Positions 1 to 5,139 of a stretch of DNA of 6,092 nucleotides are shown here, piece after piece (position 1 is the first letter of the stretch; each line of letters opens with the position of its first letter). The stretch is from Acidobacteriaceae bacterium (GTDB lineage Bacteria > Acidobacteriota > Terriglobia > Terriglobales > Acidobacteriaceae). The notes below the pieces were generated by a model. That model saw only the letters and a program-made list of their open reading frames with translations, was not told the origin of the DNA and searched no databases. The translations under genes were made by a program, and so were the position numbers. The DNA lies in the NCBI GenBank assembly GCA_030044455.1, contig JASHVU010000058.1, positions 1-6,092 on the forward strand, read 5' to 3'.

Positions 1-174
1 ACCGCGGCCAAGGCCATGCGCGAGCGGGACGAGCGCGCCGAGTCGATCTTCCGACAGAGCGTGGACGCGGAGAAGAATAAGGTAGATTTGCTGGAAAAGA
101 AGTTTGCGGAGGCTCTGCGCAAGGCCAAGGACGCGCCTGACGTGAAGCCGCTCAGGGAATTCGATCTGGACTGA
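1..174 (+). CDS. C-terminal part of an unrecognised charged helical protein (5' end outside window)
   Basis: Frame 1 is open from the first base and stops at TGA 172-174, giving 57 residues. The visible part is rich in Lys, Glu, Asp, Ala and Arg. It begins TAAKAMRERDERAESIF, continues with a probable amphipathic or coiled-coil helix, and ends in PDVKPLREFDLD. There is no membrane segment, cysteine or catalytic motif. The strict absence of stops, helix-type composition and GC-rich third positions support real coding. I do not recognise the family. The acidic FDLD tail after a Pro-containing linker suggests a soluble cytoplasmic protein with a helical stalk. Its start lies before the window, so length and domain content are unknown. 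Confidence 0.7.
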   Translation, partial: TAAKAMRERDERAESIFRQSVDAEKNKVDLLEKKFAEALRKAKDAPDVKPLREFDLD

Positions 175-175
175 A

Positions 176-265
176 GCCGGCGCCAGCGAATCGGCACAGG
201 CAGGTTCGCTATGGGGCGTTGAAAGGCATTTGAGGCGCGGTGGAAAACCTGCGCCGGCCAGCGAA
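176..265. repeat. Nested inverted repeats in intergenic region
   Basis: Several short complementary arms sit directly after the stop of the partial gene. GCCGGCGC (176-183) pairs with GCGCCGGC (251-258). Inside it, GCAGGTT (200-206) pairs with AACCTGC (246-252). A competing local hairpin pairs AGCGAA (185-190) with TTCGCT (205-210). CCAGCGAA also occurs as a direct repeat at 183-190 and 258-265. The local hairpin starts 10 bases after the stop codon and could help end transcription, but no T-run follows it. The larger fold lies upstream of the next gene and could equally be part of its leader. These arms are short and can arise by chance in GC-rich DNA. Confidence 0.35.
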
Positions 266-337
266 GATGAGTGATACCCTATTGACCGTTCCCGGACGCG
301 CTCCTGCGATCGGCATACGGGAACGAAAGGAAAAAGA

Positions 338-682
338 ATGACGGTTGTTCAGCTCTCCAATTCTGTAGACGATCCCGAACTGGCCCCGGTCACGAGCGAA
401 AGCACATTCGGTGATGGCGAGGACTGGCTGCTCTACACGGCGGCAGGAACGCTGACGGCTGCCGGCGTATTGCTGGTTACCGGCAACCGCAAAGCGGGAC
501 TGGTTGCAGCTGCCACCGGGGCTGCATTGGCCATGCTCGACCAGCAGGAAACGGTCAAGGCCTGCTGGGATGCGCTGCCCGGCTACCTGTCCGAAATCCA
601 GGACATTCTTGCGCGCGTACAGGGGACGGTCGAAGAGATTGCGGCGCAGGGCGCCAAGCTGCGCGCGACGCTGGGCAAGTAG
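338..682 (+). CDS. Hypothetical protein with putative two-helix membrane hairpin, 114 aa
   Basis: I do not recognise this family. ATG 338 is preceded by AAAGGA at 326-331, a ribosome binding site with 6-base spacing that fixes the start. Residues 1-29 are polar and acidic. Residues about 30-46 (LLYTAAGTLTAAGVLLV) and 52-67 (KAGLVAAATGAALAML) are two Ala/Gly-rich hydrophobic helices joined by a short TGNRK turn. Residues about 70-114 form an amphipathic helical tail (SEIQDILARVQGTVEEIAAQGAKL) that could be a coiled coil. The layout suggests a small inner-membrane-associated protein with a cytoplasmic helical tail, but the hydrophobic helices are weak enough that a soluble helical bundle is possible. 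No signal peptide cleavage site is evident. It stands alone on the plus strand and converges with the DUF59 gene. Confidence 0.8.
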   Translation: MTVVQLSNSVDDPELAPVTSESTFGDGEDWLLYTAAGTLTAAGVLLVTGNRKAGLVAAATGAALAMLDQQETVKACWDALPGYLSEIQDILARVQGTVEEIAAQGAKLRATLGK

Positions 683-751
683 ACCGTCAGCAATCAGCGG
701 CGGGATTCCCGACGATGTGGACGGGTGCGATGGCCTCGACTTCGGTGTGCC

Positions 752-1081
752 CTACTCCAGGCCCAGTTGACGCCGGCCTGCTTCGCTGATGCGATGCGGA
801 GCCCATCTCGGCTCCCACACCAGATTCAATTCCACTTTTGAAATGTCCTGAATGCCGGCAAGGCGGTTATGTACCTGTTCGAGGATGAGGCCGCTGGCCG
901 GGCAGTACTCGGTGGTCAGTGTCATGGTGATTTTGACCCACTGGCGCGGCCAGGCGGGAGATGAGTCGGGATCGGGCGCGGTTTCGATGCCGTAGATGAG
1001 GCCGAGATCGACGAGATTGAGCTTGACCTCGGGATCGAAGCAGTCGCGCAGCGCGGTGAGGATTTGGTCTTTGGTCAGCAT
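752..1081 (-). CDS. MIP18/DUF59-family metal-sulfur cluster assembly factor (SufT/PaaD-like), 109 aa
   Basis: The protein is a stand-alone MIP18 (DUF59, FeS_assembly_P) domain. Residues 7-32 give the family's opening helix and motif, with DPEV at 16-19 and NLVDLGLIYGI at 22-32. Residues 49-63 hold the beta strand VKITMTLTTEYCPAS, with the conserved reactive Cys60 followed by Pro61. Residues 82-109 carry the closing strand and tail, VELNLVWEPRWAPHRISEAG. About 100 residues is the normal length. Known members (SufT, eukaryotic MIP18/Cia2, PaaD) act in the cytoplasm in maturation of Fe-S proteins; which clients this one serves cannot be told from sequence. The usual Gly before CysPro is Tyr59 here. 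The ATG start (1079-1081) has no clear Shine-Dalgarno. It lies 78 bases downstream of the small membrane protein gene on the same strand and may be the last gene of an ispA unit. Confidence 0.9.
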   Translation of the reverse strand: MLTKDQILTALRDCFDPEVKLNLVDLGLIYGIETAPDPDSSPAWPRQWVKITMTLTTEYCPASGLILEQVHNRLAGIQDISKVELNLVWEPRWAPHRISEAGRRQLGLE

Positions 1082-1095
1082 GGATGTTTGAAGCG

Positions 1096-1139
1096 AGCTT
1101 TTAGCCTCTAACTTCTAGCTTTAAGCTTAAGCGGAGGCT
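1096..1139. repeat. Degenerate AGCTT-type short repeats with a perfect palindrome and flanking inverted arms
   Basis: This gap between the DUF59 gene and the small membrane protein gene holds near-tandem variants of one word: AGCTTTTAG (1096-1104), ACTTCTAG (1111-1118), AGCTTTAAG (1117-1125) and AGCTTAAG (1124-1131). TTAAGCTTAA at 1121-1130 is a perfect 10-base palindrome. AGCCTC (1103-1108) and GAGGCT (1134-1139) form inverted arms around it. The stretch is more AT-rich than its neighbours. It could be a decayed short tandem repeat or a weak processing or termination hairpin between the two minus-strand genes. Confidence 0.4.
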
Positions 1140-1159
1140 GGACCAAGGCGCAGCTCGCA

Positions 1160-1615
1160 CTAGCTTGAACTTTCACCGAAGGCGTCGGCTACGCCTGGAT
1201 ACCAGGCCAAACAACCGTAGATGAGCAAGTCGAGGATCAGGGCGCCGATCAGTGCCTCGGTCTCCCAATTGTCCATGAAAATGCCAGCGCCTAAGAGGGG
1301 ACCGTTAAAGGAAACTGAACCGATCATCCAACAATTGATGATGGTGATCATGAGCGCCTGGCGCGCCCAGCGCCGCATCCGCCAAAGGCCATATCCAATG
1401 GCAAGCGAATAGATAGCCACTACCGGAAGCGAAAGAATGAACACGTATCGGAACAGCGAAATGTCATCAATCTTGCCCGGTTTTGGGAATGCCAAAAGGA
1501 TTCTCCACGATTGTGCGAAATAAAGCAGAAGAAATCCTGCCTTGAAAACCTGAAAGCCCGCAACGAGGGAGACTGAAAACGGTCGTGACGTTTCGGATGG
1601 GCTCGTGCTTTGCAT
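1160..1615 (-). CDS. Small integral membrane protein, four predicted helices, 151 aa
   Basis: I do not recognise a named family. From the ATG at 1613-1615 the protein starts MQSTSPSETSRPFSVSLVAG. It has four hydrophobic segments, at about residues 15-40, 57-78, 86-106 and 120-138, and a hydrophilic AFGESSS end. A basic stretch, RMRRWAR, follows the second helix and probably faces the cytoplasm, placing both termini inside. No catalytic motif is seen. An in-frame ATG five codons upstream (1628-1630) would give 156 residues but has no ribosome binding site, whereas the chosen start has GGGAG eight bases ahead. Codon use is more AT-rich than in the flanking ispA and DUF59 genes, which may reflect membrane-protein composition or a different origin. 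The gene begins 49 bases after the ispA stop. Confidence 0.75.
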   Translation of the reverse strand: MQSTSPSETSRPFSVSLVAGFQVFKAGFLLLYFAQSWRILLAFPKPGKIDDISLFRYVFILSLPVVAIYSLAIGYGLWRMRRWARQALMITIINCWMIGSVSFNGPLLGAGIFMDNWETEALIGALILDLLIYGCLAWYPGVADAFGESSS

Positions 1616-1623
1616 AACCCCTG

Positions 1624-1628
1624 CTCCC
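1624..1628 (-). promoter_or_regulatory. Ribosome binding site that decides the start of the small membrane protein
   Basis: On the minus strand GGGAG at 1628-1624 lies eight bases before ATG 1615-1613, an ideal Shine-Dalgarno spacing. The upstream in-frame ATG at 1630-1628 overlaps this motif and has no such motif of its own, so the inner start is preferred. Confidence 0.5.
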
Positions 1629-1664
1629 ATATCAATTCATCGAAGGTAGGCGCGGCGGTCCGCG

Positions 1665-2555
1665 CTAATTCTGACGTTCCACCAAATACCTTGCAACCGA
1701 TTTCAACCCGTCGGCGCGGTCGGCGTAGGGCGCGAGGGCGGCGAAGGCCTCGTCGATGAGCGCGGCCGCGTCGCGGCGGCTCTGATCGATGCCGTAGACG
1801 GCTGGCCAGGTGGCTTTTTCGGTGGCCTGGTCTTTGCCGGCGGTTTTGCCGAGGTGCGCCGAGTCCACGGTCATGTCGAGAATGTCATCGACAATCTGAA
1901 AGGCGAGGCCGGCCTTGCGGCCGAAGCGATCGAGGCGGACAACGTCTTCGTCATTGGCCCCGGCAAAGACGCCTCCGGCAACCACGCTGACGCGAATAAG
2001 CGCGTCGGTCTTGGCGCGATGAATGGCTTCGACCAGCTCGGGCGTGGGTTTGAGGTGTTCGCTTTCCAAATCGAGCACCTGGCCGCCGATCATGCCTTCG
2101 ACGGTGCCAACGGCGCTGGCGACGAGGCCGATGATCTTTACGGTTGCGACGGGTGGGCAGTCGAGGTTGGCCAGGACTTCAAAAGCGCGGGTCTGCAGTG
2201 CGTCGCCGGCGAGAATAGCGATGGCTTCTCCGAAGACGACGTGGCAGGTGGGCTTGCCGCGGCGCAGGTCGTCGTTGTCGAGTGCGGGCAGGTCATCGTG
2301 GATGAGCGAGTAGGTGTGCAGCATCTCGATGGCCGCGCCGAGGTTTTCGATGCCGCGGGGCAGCGAGCCGGCGATGGTGGCAGCGGCCTGGTAAGCGAGC
2401 AGCGGGCGCAGCCGCTTGCCGCCTGCAAACGTGGAGTGGCGCATGGCGCCGTGAATGGAAGCGGGGACGGTATCGAAGCTCGGGATGAGCTCTTCGAGCG
2501 CGCGATCGGTGAGTTCAACGCCTTGCTGCCGCAGAGATTGTACGTCGACTTGCAT
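1665..2555 (-). CDS. ispA: Polyprenyl synthetase, probable (2E,6E)-farnesyl diphosphate synthase
   Basis: A cytoplasmic trans-prenyltransferase that condenses isopentenyl diphosphate with allylic diphosphates, feeding undecaprenyl phosphate, quinone side chain and other isoprenoid synthesis. Hallmarks in order: GGKRLRPLLAY (45-55), which binds isopentenyl diphosphate; the first Asp-rich motif HDDLPALDNDD (86-96), with Asp87, Asp88 and Asp93; LRRGKPTCHVVFGE (97-110); GGQVLDLE (157-164); Lys182-Thr183; and the second Asp-rich motif FQIVDDILD (219-227), with Asp223, Asp224 and Asp227. The Pro-Ala insertion in the first motif is typical of bacterial farnesyl synthases. The length of 296 fits IspA (about 300), but geranyl or geranylgeranyl specificity cannot be excluded. 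The residue after Lys-Thr is Asp184, where IspA usually has Gly. There is no Shine-Dalgarno before ATG 2553-2555. It is the first gene of a possible minus-strand unit with the small membrane protein and the DUF59 gene. Confidence 0.95.
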   Translation of the reverse strand: MQVDVQSLRQQGVELTDRALEELIPSFDTVPASIHGAMRHSTFAGGKRLRPLLAYQAAATIAGSLPRGIENLGAAIEMLHTYSLIHDDLPALDNDDLRRGKPTCHVVFGEAIAILAGDALQTRAFEVLANLDCPPVATVKIIGLVASAVGTVEGMIGGQVLDLESEHLKPTPELVEAIHRAKTDALIRVSVVAGGVFAGANDEDVVRLDRFGRKAGLAFQIVDDILDMTVDSAHLGKTAGKDQATEKATWPAVYGIDQSRRDAAALIDEAFAALAPYADRADGLKSVARYLVERQN

Positions 2556-2563
2556 CGTTATTG

Positions 2564-2591
2564 ATTTTAGACGAGAGTGCGGTGAGTTCAG
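2564..2591 (-). promoter_or_regulatory. Candidate promoter for ispA, possibly giving a near-leaderless transcript
   Basis: On the minus strand TAAAAT (2569-2564) matches five of six bases of a sigma-70 -10 box. A weak -35, CTGAAC (2591-2586), sits 16 bases upstream. Transcription would start about two bases before the ispA ATG, which would fit the missing ribosome binding site. The -35 match is only three of six, so this is tentative. Confidence 0.25.
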
Positions 2592-2748
2592 TTTAAGCGG
2601 GTAGTGTTTGAAGTGTGCGTTGAGGGAGGTCAGTTGCGAGAAGACTCGGAAATTGGATTGCTCGATAATTTGCGCAGGCGAGATTGTTAGAGTAGCGCAG
2701 TGACCGAGTTTGTCGGATGGAGCGGCGGTTCAGGATAGACGGTTACCT

Positions 2749-2756
2749 AGGAGGGG
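2749..2756 (+). promoter_or_regulatory. Ribosome binding site that decides the start of the ABM-domain gene
   Basis: AGGAGGGG at 2749-2756 precedes ATG 2768 by 11 bases, slightly long but purine-rich throughout. An in-frame ATG at 2717 would place this strong motif inside the gene and add 17 residues with no family similarity. Confidence 0.5.
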
Positions 2757-2767
2757 AAGAAAATCAA

Positions 2768-3067
2768 ATGCTGTTGATTGTCGGTACAGTGAGGCTTCTT
2801 GCGGGCCGGTTGGAGGCAGCACGGCCAGCTATGGCAGCCATGATCGAGGCCAGCAGAGCGGAGGCTGGGTGTTTGGAATACTTCTATGCTGAGGACGTGC
2901 TTGATCGTGGCCTCATCCATGTGAAGGAACGCTGGATCGATCGGACGGCGCTCAACGAACATTTCAACTCCATTCACATAGCGATCTGGCGCGCAACCTG
3001 GCCCTCCATCGGCATCGGGGAACGAAATCTGTGCCTGTATGAGATTGGCGAGTCTCAGCCAATCTGA
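2768..3067 (+). CDS. Antibiotic biosynthesis monooxygenase (ABM) domain protein, 99 aa
   Basis: A single-domain dimeric alpha+beta barrel (ABM) protein. It has an opening strand, MLLIVGTVRL (1-10), then the amphipathic helix LEAARPAMAAMIEASRAEAG (15-34) ending in the Glu-Ala-Gly-Cys turn (32-35). The strand CLEYFYAED (35-43) follows, then LIHVKERWID (49-58), ALNEHFNSIHI (61-71) with the helix that holds the conserved HF-x-x-x-H pattern, and a final strand LCLYEIGE (88-95). Length of about 100 matches the family. Members include small heme-degrading, quinol-modifying and signal-processing enzymes, so the substrate cannot be assigned. It is cytoplasmic, with no signal peptide. ATG 2768 is chosen for its ribosome binding site and because the family begins with this strand. 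It is divergent from ispA and ends 45 bases before the convergent membrane protein gene, with no clear terminator between them. Confidence 0.85.
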   Translation: MLLIVGTVRLLAGRLEAARPAMAAMIEASRAEAGCLEYFYAEDVLDRGLIHVKERWIDRTALNEHFNSIHIAIWRATWPSIGIGERNLCLYEIGESQPI

Positions 3068-3112
3068 CTGTGCGGCGGATTCACCGTCAAAGCGGGAATT
3101 TAAATCGACACA

Positions 3113-5062
3113 TCACCTGCGGGCGAAGCGGCGTTCCCACCACGCAACCAGTGCAGCGAATACGAGGGCAGTGCAGCTCGTCACGCGGCCGAGAATTACG
3201 TCGGGTGAGGTGGTCCAATCGAGGTCGAGATTGATGGGGCCGCGCTCGATACGAACGGCGATGAGGCCATCGGGACGGGTATGAATGGCGTTTGCGAGGC
3301 CGCTGGTTAGAGTCTGGCCGTTGAGTTCGGCGCGCCACGCGGGAAAGGCGAGCAGACGGAGAACCAGGAATCCCGATTGAGGAGCGTTGCCGGTGAGGCG
3401 GATGTGCTCGGGATTATGCGATGCCTGGCCAGCTGCCTTGCGGGTAAAGGAGAACGTGGCGGAGCAAGAGTTTTGATTGGCCGCCCAGATGGGGTTGGCG
3501 CTCGGGTCGTCGGGGTCAGGCTGGCCGAGGTCGGTGTCGGGAGCGGAGACCAGGCAGGCGTCGGGCAGGCCGCGGGCGATGGTGGTGATGTCGGAGTCGG
3601 GCGGCGAGTACTCGAACATTCCTTCAAAACCTGCACCGGTGTTGTAGGAGTCGAGCATGGCGGGGATTGCATCTTCGGGGTGGCAGGCTTGGAAATAATC
3701 GCGATTGGTGTAGACGAGGGCTGCGACGAAGCCTAGCGCGCAGGCGGCAACCACAGCGATCCGGGCGCGGCGCGCGGCGGGCCAGATGGCGGCGACGAAG
3801 AATATCGCCATCGGAGCTTCAACGGCTTCGAGCCATCGCCACGGGTATTGGAGGAAGGGCATCTCAGGCAGCGCGTGCCAGACCAAGCGAGAGATGGGGA
3901 AGGATAGAAACGCAACAGCGAATGGGATGGCGGCCAGCGGGATCCACCAGCGGAAAGAGTTGTTGGGCGACGGCAATGTGCCGCGACGCCACGCAACAAT
4001 GAGCGCGGCAATCGCGATGGTGAGCATGGAGACGGCGATCCACGAAGCCTGGTGATTGATGGCGTCGTGCAGCGCTAACGCAGGATCTGTATGGCGGATA
4101 AAGAGCCAGTTGTTCTCGAAGTTGTAGCCGGGGTCCTGGGTGGCCTGGCGCACGTCGACCCAGTTTCGCTGGAGTGCTGCGGGGAGCCAGTAGAGGGCGG
4201 CGAGACCGAGGCCGAGCGCGCCACCCAACGTTGCGCGCAGGATGGGCGCCCAGCTTTTTTGGGCGATCGCCGCGACCAAGGCCAGCGATGCGAGCAGGTA
4301 TGCGGCCATCACGCCGAGGGGGAGATTGGAGAGCCACGCCCCAGCCAATGCGATGGCGAGGGGAACGGTAGAACCGTTGAAGGCGGAGCGGAGGAGGGAG
4401 GGTTCGATGTTTTGTGAACGATCGCTCCCCGGTCCCCAAACGCGAGGGACCGGGGGCACCCCGTTCTGCGGCTCGGTTGGGGTCTGAGGTACGCGGCTTT
4501 CACGAAGGGCGTAAAGCATGAGCAACGGCAGCCAAAGCCCGCCGGCAAACTCGGGAAATGCGCTGCGCTCGTATCCCGTAAAGAGCGCGTAGCCGCTGTA
4601 GATGGCTATGCAGCCGGCGAGTGTCGATTGCGTTTCGCTGAGTGCAAGGCGGGCGAGGGCGCGTGTGGCGAGGCCTGTGGCGGCGTAGATAAGAAAGGTG
4701 AGCGCGATGGGTACGGCGGTCCAAGGCAGGAATGTGGCAAGGACAGCGCCGAGCATCCAGGTGACAGGCGGGTAGTAGACAAAGCGCGGCTCACCTGCGC
4801 TGTAGTTGGGGCTGGGCGCCCAATGCGGATAAACGATGCCATGACGCCAGGCATTGAGGCAGTCGAACCAGGAGACGAGATGAACGTCGAAGTCGTGTCC
4901 GCACGATGCGCCGCGAAAAAGTTCGGGAACGATGGCGATGAACGCGGCGAGAAGAATGATGAGCGGGCCGATGAAGCGCTTGGGAGCCCCCTTTCCAGGT
5001 CCCTCCGCCGCGTCGGACGAGGGACCCCGGTGCACCCAGATTCTTTTATCTTCATCGTCCAT
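3113..5062 (-). CDS. PTPS-related / GT-C-like polytopic membrane protein, 649 aa
   Basis: Resembles the bacterial '6-pyruvoyl-tetrahydropterin synthase-related' membrane family (PF10131), whose layout resembles GT-C lipid-linked-sugar glycosyltransferases; the reaction is not established. After a polar tail (1-28) comes helix 1 (about 31-48), then a long loop with the acidic motif HDFDVH (56-61, Asp57 and Asp59) and FVYYPP (94-99). About 11 more helices run to residue 451. Other family-like spots are RSAFPEF (166-172) and FLQYPWRWLE (403-412, with PWR at 407-409). Residues about 453-623 form a soluble, probably periplasmic domain, before a final helix (about 624-641). Start: ATG 5060-5062; an in-frame GTG at 5111-5113 would add 17 residues, and neither has a good ribosome binding site. 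Two palindromic elements lie in frame inside the gene. The loop at 189-231 looks enlarged and Pro-rich. It follows the acylase gene on the same strand. Confidence 0.8.
   Translation of the reverse strand: MDDEDKRIWVHRGPSSDAAEGPGKGAPKRFIGPLIILLAAFIAIVPELFRGASCGHDFDVHLVSWFDCLNAWRHGIVYPHWAPSPNYSAGEPRFVYYPPVTWMLGAVLATFLPWTAVPIALTFLIYAATGLATRALARLALSETQSTLAGCIAIYSGYALFTGYERSAFPEFAGGLWLPLLMLYALRESRVPQTPTEPQNGVPPVPRVWGPGSDRSQNIEPSLLRSAFNGSTVPLAIALAGAWLSNLPLGVMAAYLLASLALVAAIAQKSWAPILRATLGGALGLGLAALYWLPAALQRNWVDVRQATQDPGYNFENNWLFIRHTDPALALHDAINHQASWIAVSMLTIAIAALIVAWRRGTLPSPNNSFRWWIPLAAIPFAVAFLSFPISRLVWHALPEMPFLQYPWRWLEAVEAPMAIFFVAAIWPAARRARIAVVAACALGFVAALVYTNRDYFQACHPEDAIPAMLDSYNTGAGFEGMFEYSPPDSDITTIARGLPDACLVSAPDTDLGQPDPDDPSANPIWAANQNSCSATFSFTRKAAGQASHNPEHIRLTGNAPQSGFLVLRLLAFPAWRAELNGQTLTSGLANAIHTRPDGLIAVRIERGPINLDLDWTTSPDVILGRVTSCTALVFAALVAWWERRFARR
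4427..4455. repeat. Palindromic element inside the membrane-protein gene, copy 1
   Basis: CCCCGGTCCC (4427-4436) and GGGACCGGGG (4446-4455) are perfect 10-base inverted arms around a 9-base loop. The element encodes part of a Pro/Gly-rich loop (about residues 203-212 of the 649-residue protein) between two membrane helices. Read on the minus strand, its flank and first arm (GGGTGC, then GGTCCCTCG) match the second element at 4998-5026, which suggests a dispersed repeat family rather than chance. Confidence 0.6.
4998..5026. repeat. Palindromic element inside the membrane-protein gene, copy 2
   Basis: GGTCCCTC (4998-5005) and GAGGGACC (5019-5026) are perfect 8-base inverted arms with a 13-base loop, and an inner TCCG/CGGA pairing is possible. 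It falls in the N-terminal polar tail (about residues 13-22). On the minus strand the sequence leading in reads GGGTGCACCGGGGTCCCTCG, against GGGTGCCCCCGGTCCCTCG in copy 1: the two differ by one base insertion and two substitutions. Both copies point the same way. Confidence 0.5.
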
Positions 5063-5090
5063 TTCTACCGACTTCACCTTCCATCTGATC

Positions 5091-5108
5091 CCTGGTTTCT
5101 GACCAAGG
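5091..5108 (-). other. Small hairpin between acylase gene and membrane-protein gene
   Basis: On the minus strand CCTTGGT and ACCAGG pair with one bulged T around the loop CAGAA. The hairpin lies 31 bases after the acylase stop and 28 bases before the ATG at 5062. It has no T-run, so it is not a clear terminator. It could influence translation of the downstream gene, or be coding if the GTG start at 5113 is used. Confidence 0.25.
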
Positions 5109-5139
5109 ACCACGGTTCACCGACCACCGAGCAGGGCCT

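Noticed and set aside
282..310. Possible sigma-70 promoter TTGACC before the 114-residue gene
   Set aside because: The -35 box is good, but the base positions 17 downstream read TGCGAT, only three of six matches, so I do not list it as a feature.
504..770. Plus-strand 88-codon frame overlapping the 114-residue gene
   Set aside because: Arg/Pro/Ser/Cys-rich out-of-frame shadow without a ribosome binding site.
1854..2564. Plus-strand 236-codon open frame
   Set aside because: Lies antisense to ispA, whose motifs are unmistakable. Its Gly/Val/Asp/Ala-rich composition is what the reverse frame of GC-rich coding DNA gives, and no motif is visible.
2717..2767. Upstream in-frame ATG extending the ABM protein by 17 residues
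   Set aside because: The extension would contain the strong ribosome binding site and adds residues that do not fit the family's opening strand.
3068..3112. Terminator between the convergent ABM and membrane-protein genes
   Set aside because: I found no stem with a following T-run in these 45 bases.
3864..4439. Minus-strand 191-codon open frame overlapping the membrane protein
   Set aside because: Same strand but a different frame. It is Arg/Pro/Ser-rich, as frame-shifted GC-rich coding DNA tends to be, while the main frame shows clean membrane helices and family motifs.
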